Shown one piece after another: positions 44,263-53,517 of a stretch of DNA of 64,000 nt. Origin of the DNA: Mycolicibacterium palauense. Its GTDB lineage: Bacteria > Actinomycetota > Actinomycetes > Mycobacteriales > Mycobacteriaceae. The stretch is taken from positions 1-64,000 of the forward strand of contig NZ_NVQF01000014.1 of NCBI RefSeq assembly GCF_002592005.1, given 5' to 3'. Numbering within the stretch: the stretch's first letter is position 1; each line of letters begins with the position of its first letter. Below the pieces are notes generated by a model, which saw only the letters and a list, made by a program, of their open reading frames with translations, searched no databases and was not told the DNA's origin. Position numbers and translations under genes: made by a program.

Positions 44263-45937
44263 CCACCTCGGGGATCAGCAGATGAGCGCCGCGCCCGGGG
44301 CCCCAATGCAGGGTCGTGCGCCCCCGCGGTGAACGGGCGTACCGCGACGGCAGCGAGCCGTAGAACGGGTTGCTCGGCGCCAGCCAGCGCGCGGCGACCA
44401 CGAGCCGCAACTGTTCGCCGGCGCGGAACATGGTCGCCGACGGGCCCAGGGCGACGTCGACGGTGACGATCTCACCCGGTTGCAGCACACGAGGGTCGGT
44501 GCAGGTCGGTACGGGCTCCCACGGTCGAGACAGATTCCGGTCGAGCCGACGCAGCGACGCCCGTTGCCACCCCGTGGCCACGCGATCCCGTCCGTACCCG
44601 AACGAACCTTCGAACGGCACGAATCGTCCTCGGCGCCACTTCTCCACGCCCACAAAGATGTTCAGGTCATCACAGCGGTCCGTCCCCAGCCACAGGCGCG
44701 CGCTCATCGGACCGGTGATCTCGGTGTCCTCGGCGAGGGTCCAGGTGAACGCCGCGGCGCTCGAACGATTCCCGAAGGTCACGCTTCCGGACGTATCCGG
44801 CGGATCGTCGGCCAGCTGCCCGGGGGCGCTCAGATACAGCCGGCGCCACCGCGTCCGCGCCAGGGGCCACTCGGATTCCTCGCGGATCTCGTGGACGGTA
44901 CCGGCGTCCTCGCGTACCTCCAGCCGCACGGAGCGGGTGGGTGGGGCATCGTCGAGGGCCGCGCGGATGAACCTGAGCTGCTCCCGCAGTGCCTGCTCGG
45001 AGTAGAAGGTCGACCACTTGCCGCCGCGATGGGTGTAGAGCCGCGCGTGCGGGCTCGACGCCGCGGCGAACGCGCGCATCGATCCGCGGCTGTGCAGCGC
45101 CTGATCGGAGAAACTGCCGCAGACCAGCATCGGCACGTCGATCCGGCTGAGGTCGGGGACCAGCGACTCCCAGAAGGCGTCGCGCAGCGGATGTCTGCGC
45201 TGCACGGCCGCGAGGTCGTACGCCTGCCGGATGGTGCGGCCGAGGACGGCGCCCCAGACCCGCATGAACCCCGTCTCCCGAACGCCGCCCGGACACGCGA
45301 AATCGCGGTAGACGTCGGTGAAACCCTCCCACGGAACGATCGCGCGCAGTCCCGACGGCCGTTGCGCCGCAGCGGCGTACTGGCTGACGGCCAGATAGGA
45401 GACACCCAGCATGGCGACCCGGCCATCGCTCCAGGGTTGCCGTGCCGCCCACTCGACGACGTCGTGGGAGTCACGTCCCTCCTGGGGCGAGAGCAGCTGC
45501 GCGGTGCCCTCGGAGCGGCCGCAGCCCCGCAGGTCCACGTTCACCACGACGAACCCGTGCTGGGCCCACCAGACGGGATCCGGTGCCTCCCAACCCGTGA
45601 GCGACGAAAACCGCACGGCCGAGGGTTGCCGCAGCACGCGGTACTGAAACGAATAGGCCCACCGTCGGCCGCGCCGGCGCGGCAGATCGTCCTTGCCGTA
45701 GGGGTGGATACAGACGACGACCGGCTTTCGGTCGCCGTCGGGGGTGCGGAACACGTTGGCCCGCAATATCACACCGTCGCGCATCGGCACGGCGACATCG
45801 CGCTCGTCGACGAGGTCGGCCGGTGGTTCGTACACAGTGACGGGCGGGCGCACGAGACCACGAACACGCGTCAGCGCGTAGCGCAACCGGCCCGGCCGCC
45901 GCCACGGGCGATCTAGCGGCTGCGGGGTGGTCCTCAC
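44243..45937 (-). CDS. CocE/NonD-family alpha/beta hydrolase
   Basis: A 564-residue hydrolase of the X-Pro dipeptidyl-peptidase/cocaine esterase type. The nucleophile is in GVSYLAVSQY, the acid in GSFSDQALH, and the histidine in THRGGKWSTF. The N-terminal VPMRDGVILRANVFRTPDGDRKPVV and the C-terminal jelly-roll with ITGPMSARLWLGTD are typical. No signal peptide is seen. GTG 45937 is seven bases after TAGCTT, giving a leaderless start; TTG 45946 is an alternative. The last seven codons are encoded opposite the 3' strand of rnpB helix P1, so the C-terminus EVGERVGL is dictated by the RNA gene. Confidence 0.86.
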   Translation of the reverse strand: MRTTPQPLDRPWRRPGRLRYALTRVRGLVRPPVTVYEPPADLVDERDVAVPMRDGVILRANVFRTPDGDRKPVVVCIHPYGKDDLPRRRGRRWAYSFQYRVLRQPSAVRFSSLTGWEAPDPVWWAQHGFVVVNVDLRGCGRSEGTAQLLSPQEGRDSHDVVEWAARQPWSDGRVAMLGVSYLAVSQYAAAAQRPSGLRAIVPWEGFTDVYRDFACPGGVRETGFMRVWGAVLGRTIRQAYDLAAVQRRHPLRDAFWESLVPDLSRIDVPMLVCGSFSDQALHSRGSMRAFAAASSPHARLYTHRGGKWSTFYSEQALREQLRFIRAALDDAPPTRSVRLEVREDAGTVHEIREESEWPLARTRWRRLYLSAPGQLADDPPDTSGSVTFGNRSSAAAFTWTLAEDTEITGPMSARLWLGTDRCDDLNIFVGVEKWRRGRFVPFEGSFGYGRDRVATGWQRASLRRLDRNLSRPWEPVPTCTDPRVLQPGEIVTVDVALGPSATMFRAGEQLRLVVAARWLAPSNPFYGSLPSRYARSPRGRTTLHWGPGRGAHLLIPEVGERVGL

Positions 45938-45959
45938 GTCGGTCAAGCTACCCGGTGCG

Positions 45960-47492
45960 TCAGGAACTCCTGCGTACCGCCTTGTTCAACTTCTTCAGCG
46001 CGGCGTCGAGCTGCTCGCGGGCGCTGTCGGCCAGGTCGTCCTCGCGTTGGTAGAGCAGGCCATAGGTAAAGGTGTCCTCACCGGCGCCGTGGGCGGCCTC
46101 GGCCTGCTGCGCCAGGTGCGAACGGCTCACGACCGCGTCCTGGTGATCGCCGAGCAGGGTCTGAATGGTCTTGGCGGCGTTGGACACCTGGCTGGCCCCG
46201 GTGGCCGCCGCCGTGTAGCGCAACCTCTTGGCGCTCTTGCGGATCCGGTGCAGGGCCTCGTCACGGTCGGGGGCCGCGGCGGCCGCGGCGGCCCTGGCGG
46301 CCTTGGCGGCCTTGCGGATCCGGCGGTAGGCGGCGTCGATGGTCACCGGCGCCGGCTCCTCACCGGAGGGCGCCGGCAGCGGTTCGGCGGTGGCCAGGTC
46401 GTCCAGGGCGTCGAGCAGCCGGAAGTAGCGGGGGGAGCGCATCGCGGCCAGCGAGCGGCGCAGCCCCACCTCGTAACGACGCCGGGCGCCGTCGACCAGC
46501 CGTTCCCGCACCGGCCCACGGATCAGGTCGACGGGCAGCTCGTCGAGCGCGTTCTCGTACTTCTCCGCCAGCACCTCGGCGTCGCGCGCGACACCGAGGA
46601 TCGCCGCCAGCTGGCGGAGTTCGTCGAGCACCCAGGAGTCGTCGGTGAGGCCGAAGGACTCCTCGGACTCCTTGAGCAGGCTGCGCAGCTTGCGGGTGGT
46701 GACCCGCATCTGGTGCACGGAGTCGTAGGTGTCCGAGCGCACCGCACGGTCCCAGGTGATCAGCTCGCCGACCTGCTCGGCGACGGCCCGGTGGACCGGG
46801 TCGCCGGGCTCGGGACGGGCGGCCTGGGCGTCGGCGGGCGTCGCGGCGGCCAGCACCCGGGCCAGCTTGGACCCGGAACCGGCCGGTGCGGCCCCGGCAT
46901 CGAGGAGACGGTTGCTCAGACGGTCCAGCAGCGCCCGGTCGGTGGAGCCGACGAGCTCGAGCTCCCATTCGCGCCACTGCTGCTCGGACTCGCCGGCGGT
47001 GGCGGTCACGTGGTCGTCGCAGAATTCGGCCAGTGCGCTGCCCCCGGTGTCCTCGGTGTCGGCGTCGGCGCCGTAGAGCATTTGCACGAAGCGTTGCGTC
47101 CGGATGCGGGCCACCGGCGCCAGCGGCCGGTCGCGCACGATGGCCAGCACCACGTCGAGCAACTCGGTGGGGACGGTGCCCTCGTCGGGCGCGGCGTCCA
47201 GCGGGGCGCGGACCTCGGTGCGCGCGTCGGGTCCGGCCGGAAGTTTCAGGTGCCAGCCCTCGTCCGGGCCACCGGTGCGGCGCCGCAGTGTCACACGGTG
47301 GGCCGCCAGGTCGTGGCCGGCTGTGTCGAAGTAGACAGCGTCGAGGGACTGTGACGGCGGACGCTCGATCCGGGCCACCGCGGCCAGGCCCTCGAAGGAC
47401 GGGGACACCGCGGACTCCCCGACGTCGTACTTGCGTTCGATCTCGGTGAAACGAGCAGCTTTAGCCTTCTGAACTGCGCTTTCGGGGGGCAT
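45960..47492 (-). CDS. CYTH-CHAD domain protein (Rv2226-like)
   Basis: A 510-residue fusion. The N-terminal CYTH domain carries the ExExK signature in FTEIERKYDV and continues to about residue 190, with the usual beta-strand arginines and lysines (VTLRRRTGG, WHLKLP). The CHAD domain (about 225-510) is helical and histidine/arginine-rich, for example VHQMRVTTRKLRSLLK and LHRIRKSAKRLRY. CYTH enzymes act on triphosphates or polyphosphate and CHAD binds polyphosphate, so a polyphosphate-related role is likely. It is followed after 22 bp by the CocE-like gene on the same strand. Confidence 0.88.
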   Translation of the reverse strand: MPPESAVQKAKAARFTEIERKYDVGESAVSPSFEGLAAVARIERPPSQSLDAVYFDTAGHDLAAHRVTLRRRTGGPDEGWHLKLPAGPDARTEVRAPLDAAPDEGTVPTELLDVVLAIVRDRPLAPVARIRTQRFVQMLYGADADTEDTGGSALAEFCDDHVTATAGESEQQWREWELELVGSTDRALLDRLSNRLLDAGAAPAGSGSKLARVLAAATPADAQAARPEPGDPVHRAVAEQVGELITWDRAVRSDTYDSVHQMRVTTRKLRSLLKESEESFGLTDDSWVLDELRQLAAILGVARDAEVLAEKYENALDELPVDLIRGPVRERLVDGARRRYEVGLRRSLAAMRSPRYFRLLDALDDLATAEPLPAPSGEEPAPVTIDAAYRRIRKAAKAARAAAAAAAPDRDEALHRIRKSAKRLRYTAAATGASQVSNAAKTIQTLLGDHQDAVVSRSHLAQQAEAAHGAGEDTFTYGLLYQREDDLADSAREQLDAALKKLNKAVRRSS

Positions 47493-47600
47493 TTCCACCT
47501 TCGCGGACGGTTGTGGGCGGTGTGAGGACGTGAACAGACTGCCACAGCAAGGTGAACGGCCGACGTCGCCGAGTTCAGGGTGATGTGTCCGGATGGCGAC

Positions 47601-47622
47601 CGGTCGACATGCGGTCGACATG
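47601..47622. repeat. Tandem 11-bp duplication in the promoter region of the AMP-ligase gene
   Basis: CGGTCGACATG occurs twice without a gap, about 55 bp before the ligase start, in the 184-bp space between the divergent CYTH-CHAD and ligase genes. It could be an activator or repressor site. The rest of this spacer shows the TAAAAT -10 box of the ligase at 47665-47670 but no other clear signal. Confidence 0.5.
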
Positions 47623-47676
47623 AAGAGGACTTTGGACTCTTGGCGGATTTCTAAGGCCATCTCTTAAAATGCTCTT

Positions 47677-49482
47677 ATGCGCAAGGGGACGACCGTACTG
47701 CAGCTCGAGGACTACCTCGACGCCGAGGGCAACATCGCGCTGCCCGCGGGTACGACGCTGACGTCGTACCTCGATCGCAACATCGCCGCGCTCGGCGGGC
47801 ACACCGCCTACCGCTACCTGGACTACAGCCACGATCGCGACGGTCATGCCGTCGAGCTGACCTGGTCCCAACTGGGCGACCGGCTGCGTGCGGTCGCCGC
47901 GCGGCTGCAGCAGATCGCCGAGCCCGGTGACCGGGTGGCGATCCTGACCCCGCAGGGCGTCGACTACGTGGTCGCGTTCTTCGCGGCCATCGAGGCCGGC
48001 ATGATCGCGGTGCCGCTGTTCGCGCCGGAGCTGCCCGGTCACGCGGAGCGGCTCGACGCGGTCCTGACCGACGCCGCACCCACGGTGGTGCTGACGACCG
48101 CCGCCGCGGCCGCCCCGGTGCAGACGTTCCTGCGCACGCGTCCGCGCAATCTGCGTCCACGGGTGATCGCCGTGGACGACGTGCCGGACTCGGTGGGGGC
48201 GTCGTTCACGGCCCCGCTCCTGGACACCGACGACATCGCCTACCTGCAGTACACCTCCGGTTCCACCCGGACCCCCGCCGGCGTGGAGATCACCCACCGC
48301 GCCGTGTGCACCAATGTGCTGCAGATGATCATGTCGGTGGGGCTGGACCGGGACATCCGCAGCGTGAGCTGGCTGCCCCTCTACCACGACATGGGACTGC
48401 TGATGATCATGTTCCCGGCGCTGTGCGGCGGGCACATCACGCTGATGTCGCCGATGGCGTTCGTGCGCCGCCCGGCGCGCTGGATCGCCGAGCTGGGCTC
48501 CCGGGCCGAGGGCGGGCGGACCTTCGCCGCCGCACCGAATTTCGCCTTCGAGCTGGCCGCCCAGCGCGGCCTGCCCGGCCCGGGGGAGCAGCTCGACCTG
48601 AGCAACGTCGCGGGGCTGATCAACGGCTCGGAGCCGGTGAGCATGGCGTCCATCGAGAAGTTCACCGCCGCGTTCGCTCCCTACGGCCTGCCTCCCCAGG
48701 CCGTCAAGCCCTCCTACGGGATGGCCGAGGCCACGTTGTTCGTCTCCACCGTCGATCCCAGCGCGGCACCCAAGCCGGTGCACCTGGACCGCGACGAGCT
48801 CGGCGCCGGGACCGCCGTGCGGGTGGCGCCCGACGCGCCCAACGCGGTGACCCAGGTGTCCTGCGGGAAGGTGGCGCGCAGCCAGTGGGCGGTCATCGTC
48901 GACCCGGCCAACGAAGCCGAGCTGCCCGACGGCCGCGTCGGCGAGATCTGGCTGCACGGTGACAACATCGGCCGCGGCTACTGGAAGCGCCCGCAGGAGA
49001 CCGAGCTGACCTTCGCCAACAAGCTGCAGTCCCGGCTGCCACTGGGCAGCCACGCCGAGGGCTCCGCCTTCGGGGCGACCTGGCTTCGCACCGGCGATCT
49101 GGGCGTCTACATCGACGGCGAGCTGCACATCACCGGGCGCATCAAGGATCTGGTGATCATCGACGGCCGCAACCACTACCCGCAGGACATCGAGGCGACG
49201 GTGGCCGAGGCCTCGCCGGCGGTGCGCAGCGGTTACGCGGTGGCGTTCTCCGTGCCGGGCGAGGCGGGCGAGCAGCTCGTCGTCGTGGCCGAACGCGCGC
49301 CCGGGGCCGGCCGGGCCGACGCCGGACCGGTCGTGGCCGACGTGCGGGCCGCCGTATCGCGGGTGCACACCCTGCCGGTCGCCGACATGCGGCTGGTGGC
49401 CGCCGGCACCATCCCGCGGACCACCAGCGGCAAGCTGGCGCGGGCGGCCTGCCGCGCCGACTACCTGGCCGGCCGGATCTAG
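47677..49482 (+). CDS. Fatty-acid-AMP ligase (FAAL, FadD-type)
   Basis: A 601-residue adenylate-forming enzyme. The ATP-binding core is YLQYTSGSTRTPAGVEITH (about 189-207), then SWLPLYHDMGLL, YGMAEATLFVS, RTGDLGVYIDGELHITGRIKDLVIIDGRNHYPQDIE and the lysine near the C-terminus in TTSGKLAR. Length and motif wording fit FAALs, which load acyl-AMP onto polyketide synthases rather than forming acyl-CoA. No polyketide synthase is nearby. TAAAAT lies six bases before ATG 47677 with no Shine-Dalgarno, suggesting a leaderless transcript. A TetR regulator follows 69 bp downstream. Confidence 0.9.
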   Translation: MRKGTTVLQLEDYLDAEGNIALPAGTTLTSYLDRNIAALGGHTAYRYLDYSHDRDGHAVELTWSQLGDRLRAVAARLQQIAEPGDRVAILTPQGVDYVVAFFAAIEAGMIAVPLFAPELPGHAERLDAVLTDAAPTVVLTTAAAAAPVQTFLRTRPRNLRPRVIAVDDVPDSVGASFTAPLLDTDDIAYLQYTSGSTRTPAGVEITHRAVCTNVLQMIMSVGLDRDIRSVSWLPLYHDMGLLMIMFPALCGGHITLMSPMAFVRRPARWIAELGSRAEGGRTFAAAPNFAFELAAQRGLPGPGEQLDLSNVAGLINGSEPVSMASIEKFTAAFAPYGLPPQAVKPSYGMAEATLFVSTVDPSAAPKPVHLDRDELGAGTAVRVAPDAPNAVTQVSCGKVARSQWAVIVDPANEAELPDGRVGEIWLHGDNIGRGYWKRPQETELTFANKLQSRLPLGSHAEGSAFGATWLRTGDLGVYIDGELHITGRIKDLVIIDGRNHYPQDIEATVAEASPAVRSGYAVAFSVPGEAGEQLVVVAERAPGAGRADAGPVVADVRAAVSRVHTLPVADMRLVAAGTIPRTTSGKLARAACRADYLAGRI

Positions 49483-49551
49483 AGACACCGAGAGATTCCC
49501 CAACAACCGCGAGGCGCCACGGGGCGGCCGGTGATGGGGCAGGATTCCGCT

Positions 49552-50223
49552 ATGAATCGCGATGGCCGCGGCCGCCCGAGACTGGTGCAGCCGCGCCGTC
49601 CGGGTGCCACCGCGCGCGAGGAGATCCTCGACGCGGCCGGCGAACTGTTCACCACCCAGGGGTATGCCAACACCTCGACGCGTGCGGTGGCCGACGCGGT
49701 CGGCATCCGGCAGGCATCGCTGTACCACCACTTCGCCACCAAGGACGACATCCTCGACGCGCTGCTGGCGCAGACGCTCGACGCGCCGTTGCGGCTGGCC
49801 GCCGAGCTGCTGGCCGAGGCCGGCTCACCGGCGCAACGCCTGCACATCCTGATCGTCTTCGACGCCGAGCAGCTGTGCCGCGGGCGCTGGAACCTGGGCG
49901 TGCTGTACCTGTTGCCGGAGCTGCGGGTGCCGCGCTTCGCGGAGTTCCGGCAGCGCCGCGAGCTGCTGCGCGGGCACTACCGGAGCCTGGCCGCCGCCGT
50001 GACCGCCGAGTGTGACGGCCCCCCGCACGCCGACGACCTGCCGTTCCGGCTGGTCGAATCGGTGGTCAACCGCCGCGCCGACGACGGCTTCTGCCTGCCG
50101 GAGGCGTGCTGGTCGGTCGGCGACGCCGCGCTGCGTCTGCTCGGTTACCAGGGGGACTTCCAGGCGCTGCGCCGGGGGACGGCCGACCGGCTGCAGTTGG
50201 CACCGGTTAACGTCACGTCATGA
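49552..50223 (+). CDS. TetR-family regulator coupled to an enoyl-CoA hydratase
   Basis: A 223-residue TetR protein. The DNA-binding region is REEILDAAGELFTTQGYANTSTRAVADAVGIRQASLYHHFATKDDILDALL. The ligand domain (about 85-223) is helical with several arginines. ATG 49552 has AGGA eight bases upstream. Its TGA overlaps the enoyl-CoA hydratase start (ATGA), and an AMP-ligase gene precedes it by 69 bp, so it may regulate a small acyl-activation unit. The ligand is unknown. Confidence 0.88.
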   Translation: MNRDGRGRPRLVQPRRPGATAREEILDAAGELFTTQGYANTSTRAVADAVGIRQASLYHHFATKDDILDALLAQTLDAPLRLAAELLAEAGSPAQRLHILIVFDAEQLCRGRWNLGVLYLLPELRVPRFAEFRQRRELLRGHYRSLAAAVTAECDGPPHADDLPFRLVESVVNRRADDGFCLPEACWSVGDAALRLLGYQGDFQALRRGTADRLQLAPVNVTS

Positions 50224-51002
50224 CCGAGTACCAGACCCTGCTGTTCGACCAGTCCGGCCCCGTCACCCGCATCACGCTGAACCGCCCCGATGCCGCCAAC
50301 GGGATGAACGACGTGATGACCCGCGAGCTGGCCGACGCGGCGGCCCGCTGCGACAGGTCCGACGCCAAGGTGGTGGTGCTCACCGGCGCGGGACGATTCT
50401 TCTGCGCCGGCGGCGATCTCAAGGCGATGGACGCCTCTCCGCTGGGCCCCGGGCCGTTCGTCAAGGGCATCGCCGACGACCTGCACCGGGCGATCTCGAC
50501 GTTCGCACGGATGGACGCGGTGGTGATCACCGCGGTCAACGGGGTCGCCGCGGGCGCCGGATTCTCCCTGGCGATCGGTGGTGACCTGGTCCTCGCGGCG
50601 TCCTCGGCGTCGTTCACGATGGCCTACACCCGCGCCGGGCTCAGCCCCGACGGCAGCGCCTCCTACTACCTGCCGCGGATCGTCGGTGTGCGCCGGGCGG
50701 CCGACCTGATGCTGACCAACCGGCGCCTGGACGCGGCCGAGGCCGCGGGATGGGGACTGGTCAACGAGGTCGTCGACGACGCCGAACTCGGCTCCCGCAC
50801 CGACGCGCTGGCCACCCAGATCGCCGGTGGCGCACTGGGTTCGCATTCCGCGGTGAAGAAGCTGCTGCTGGCCACGTTCGACAACGGCATCGAGACGCAG
50901 ATGGAACTCGAGGGCCGGTTGATCGCCGCGAACGCCGATTCACCCGACGGTCGCGAGGGAATCGCGGCGTTCCTGGGCAAGCGGCCGCCGCAGTTCGGCT
51001 GA
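50220..51002 (+). CDS. Enoyl-CoA hydratase/isomerase family protein
   Basis: A 260-residue crotonase-fold enzyme. The oxyanion-hole segments are FCAGGDLKAM and VNGVAAGAGFSLAIGGDLVLA. The usual catalytic glutamate pair of hydratases is not in place: the second site reads RAGLSPDGSASYYLP with an aspartate, as in PaaG-type isomerases. An isomerase or a modified hydratase activity is therefore more likely than plain hydration. It starts inside the TetR stop codon and converges on panB, ending 18 bp from its stop. Confidence 0.88.
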   Translation: MTEYQTLLFDQSGPVTRITLNRPDAANGMNDVMTRELADAAARCDRSDAKVVVLTGAGRFFCAGGDLKAMDASPLGPGPFVKGIADDLHRAISTFARMDAVVITAVNGVAAGAGFSLAIGGDLVLAASSASFTMAYTRAGLSPDGSASYYLPRIVGVRRAADLMLTNRRLDAAEAAGWGLVNEVVDDAELGSRTDALATQIAGGALGSHSAVKKLLLATFDNGIETQMELEGRLIAANADSPDGREGIAAFLGKRPPQFG

Positions 51003-51020
51003 CGCTGCCGCGGGCGGCCG

Positions 51021-51872
51021 CTAGAAGGAGTGCTCCTCGGCGGGGAAAGCGCCGCTGGCCACGTCTTCGGCGTACTGCGATGCTGCGCGGTGCAATTCGC
51101 CGCCCACCTCGCCGAAACGCTTGACGAACCGGGCGGTCTTGCCCGACGTCATGCCGGCCATGTCCTGCCACACCAGCACCTGCGCGTCGCAGTTGGGTCC
51201 GGCGCCGATCCCGACGGTCGGAATGGTGAGCTTGCCGGTGATCTGGGTGGCCAGCTCGGCGGGGACCATCTCCAGCACCACGGCCACCGCGCCGGCCTCG
51301 GCGACCGCGATCGCGTCGGCGATGGTCTGCTCGGCGGCGTCGCCACGGCCCTGGACGCGGAAACCGCCCAGCCCGTTGACGCTCTGCGGGGTGAAACCGA
51401 TGTGCGCGACGACCGGGATGCCGGCCTGGGTCAGCGTGGCGATCTGCTCGGCGACGCGCTCGCCGCCCTCGAGCTTGACCGCGTGTGCGCCGGTCTCCTT
51501 CATGAACCGGGTCGCGGTGGCCAGGGCCTGGGCCGGCCCGGCCTCGTAGCTGCCGAACGGCATGTCGGCGACCACGAGCGCGTGCGGGGCGCCCTTGACC
51601 ACCGCGCGCGCCAACGGGATCAGCTCGTCGATGGACACCGGCACGGTGGTGTCGTAGCCGTAGACGACGTTGGCCGCCGAGTCGCCGACCAGCAGCACCG
51701 GAATGCCGGCGTCGTCGAAGACCCGGGCGGTCGAGTAGTCGTAGGCGGTGAGCATGGCCCACTTGTGGCCTTCGCTCTTCCACTTCTGCAGATGATGGGT
51801 ACGTACTTTGGTGCGCGGCTTGTTCTGCTCGTTCGCCGACGGGGCAGCACCGTACAAAGCCTGCTCAGACAT
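51021..51872 (-). CDS. panB: Ketopantoate hydroxymethyltransferase PanB
   Basis: A 283-residue enzyme that transfers a hydroxymethyl group from methylene-tetrahydrofolate to alpha-ketoisovalerate, the first committed step to pantothenate and CoA. The metal and substrate motifs [38 protein letters not shown] and [18 protein letters not shown] are intact. An N-terminal extension of about 25 residues ([18 protein letters not shown]) is typical of mycobacterial PanB. GAGGGA lies six bases before ATG 51872. It stands alone on its strand, between an enoyl-CoA hydratase and a WS/DGAT gene. Confidence 0.95.
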   Translation of the reverse strand: MSEQALYGAAPSANEQNKPRTKVRTHHLQKWKSEGHKWAMLTAYDYSTARVFDDAGIPVLLVGDSAANVVYGYDTTVPVSIDELIPLARAVVKGAPHALVVADMPFGSYEAGPAQALATATRFMKETGAHAVKLEGGERVAEQIATLTQAGIPVVAHIGFTPQSVNGLGGFRVQGRGDAAEQTIADAIAVAEAGAVAVVLEMVPAELATQITGKLTIPTVGIGAGPNCDAQVLVWQDMAGMTSGKTARFVKRFGEVGGELHRAASQYAEDVASGAFPAEEHSF

Positions 51873-52035
51873 CGTTGTCCCTCATTGTTTTCGTCGGGTC
51901 GATCCTCGTGGCCCGAATGACGGGTCCCCGGGTTCGCATTCCGTTCTCCAGTCTGCCATCACGCGTCACCCGAAATGAACTCCCAGTTAAGTGGAGTTCC
52001 TCACACGCCCCGAGGTGCGGACATACCATCGCGGC

Positions 52036-53439
52036 ATGCCCGCCTACCAGAGGCTCAGCGGCCTCGACGCCAGCTTCCTGTACCTGGAGACCCCGTCCCA
52101 GCCCCTGCACGTCTGTTCGGTCCTGGAACTGGACACCACCACCATCCCCGGCGGGTACACCTTTGCCCGCCTGCGCGACGAACTGCTGCTGCGAATCAAG
52201 GCGATGCCCGAGTTCCGCGAGAAGCTGATGAACAGCCCGCTGAACCTCGATCACCCGGTCTGGGTGGAGGACAAGGACTTTGACGTCGACCGGCACCTGC
52301 ACCGGATCGGTCTGCCGGCGCCGGGCGGGCATGCCGAGCTCGCCGAGATCTGCGGGCACATCGCAGGCCTGCCGCTCGACCGCAGCCGGCCGCTGTGGGA
52401 GACCTGGGTGATCGAGGGACTCGGCGGTTCCGATCCACAGTCCGGCGGCCGGCTGGCGGTGATGACCAAGGTGCACCACGCCGCCGTCGACGGCGTCACC
52501 GGAGCCAACCTGATGTCGCGGCTGTGCAGCACCGAACCCGACGCCCCGCCGCCGGAGCCCGTCGAGGGGGCCGGCAGCGCCAACGAGTGGGAGATGGCCG
52601 CGCGCGGCCTGGTGAAGTTCGCCGCACGCCCGCTGCACCTGGCCACCAAGGTGCTGCCCGCGACGGTCAGCAGCGTGGTCAACACCGTCCGCCGGGCCGC
52701 CAGCGGAGCGGCGATGGCCAGCCCGTTCACGGCGCCGCAGACCCCGTTCAACGCCTCCATCACCAGCCACCGCAACGTCGGCTTCGCCCAGCTCGATCTC
52801 GCCGACGTCAAGACCGTCAAGAACCACTTCGGGGTCAAGGTCAACGACGTGGTGATGGCGCTGGTCGCCGGGGCGCTGCGCAAATACCTGATCGACCACG
52901 CGCAGCTGCCGGGCAGTTCCCTGGTGGCGATGGTGCCGGTGTCGGTGCACGACCGCTCCGACCGGCCGGGCCGCAACAAGGTGTCGGGGCTGTTCACCAG
53001 CCTGCACACCGAGATCGAGGATCCCGGCGAGCGGCTGACCGCGATCGCCGCGACCAGCACGGTGGCCAAGGACCACAGCTCGGCGATCGCGGCCACCCTG
53101 CTGCAGGACTGGTCGCAGTTCGCCGCCCCGGCGGTGTTCGGGGCCGCCATGCGGCTCTACGCCAACACCCGGCTGACCGAGGCCCGCCCCGTGCACAACC
53201 TGGTGGTCTCCAATGTGCCCGGCCCACAGGACCCGCTGTACTTCCTGGGCGCCGAGGTGCAGGCGATGTATCCGCTGGGGCCGGTGTTCCACGGCTCCGG
53301 GCTGAACATCACGGTGATGTCGCTGACCGGGAAACTCAACGTCGGCCTCATCTCCTGCCCGGAGCTGCTGCCCGATCTGGGCGCGATGGCCGACGACTTC
53401 GCTGCCGGGATGAAGGAGCTGCTGGCCGCCGCCCAGTGA
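52036..53439 (+). CDS. Wax ester synthase/diacylglycerol acyltransferase (WS/DGAT)
   Basis: A 467-residue WS/DGAT acyltransferase that joins acyl-CoA to diacylglycerol or fatty alcohols to make storage triacylglycerol or wax esters. The catalytic HHxxxDG is H147-H148-x-x-x-D152-G153 (TKVHHAAVDGVT). The family marks NVPGPQDPLYFLGA and a C-terminal LNITVMSLTGKLNVGLISCPELL are present. ATG 52036 lies six bases after TACCAT, suggesting a leaderless start; a longer frame upstream is less likely. The particular Tgs subfamily cannot be named. It precedes the Hip1 protease genes. Confidence 0.9.
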   Translation: MPAYQRLSGLDASFLYLETPSQPLHVCSVLELDTTTIPGGYTFARLRDELLLRIKAMPEFREKLMNSPLNLDHPVWVEDKDFDVDRHLHRIGLPAPGGHAELAEICGHIAGLPLDRSRPLWETWVIEGLGGSDPQSGGRLAVMTKVHHAAVDGVTGANLMSRLCSTEPDAPPPEPVEGAGSANEWEMAARGLVKFAARPLHLATKVLPATVSSVVNTVRRAASGAAMASPFTAPQTPFNASITSHRNVGFAQLDLADVKTVKNHFGVKVNDVVMALVAGALRKYLIDHAQLPGSSLVAMVPVSVHDRSDRPGRNKVSGLFTSLHTEIEDPGERLTAIAATSTVAKDHSSAIAATLLQDWSQFAAPAVFGAAMRLYANTRLTEARPVHNLVVSNVPGPQDPLYFLGAEVQAMYPLGPVFHGSGLNITVMSLTGKLNVGLISCPELLPDLGAMADDFAAGMKELLAAAQ

Positions 53440-53517
53440 TCCCGGGACCCGAACCGGGGAAACGCGATGACCAGCGGTTCGACGGTTCGGCGCCCGGCCA
53501 TGGCAGCATGTGTTGCC

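Noticed and set aside
43938..44332. Small open frames across the rnpB region
   Set aside because: The region is explained by RNase P RNA with both conserved cores and a perfect P1 helix.
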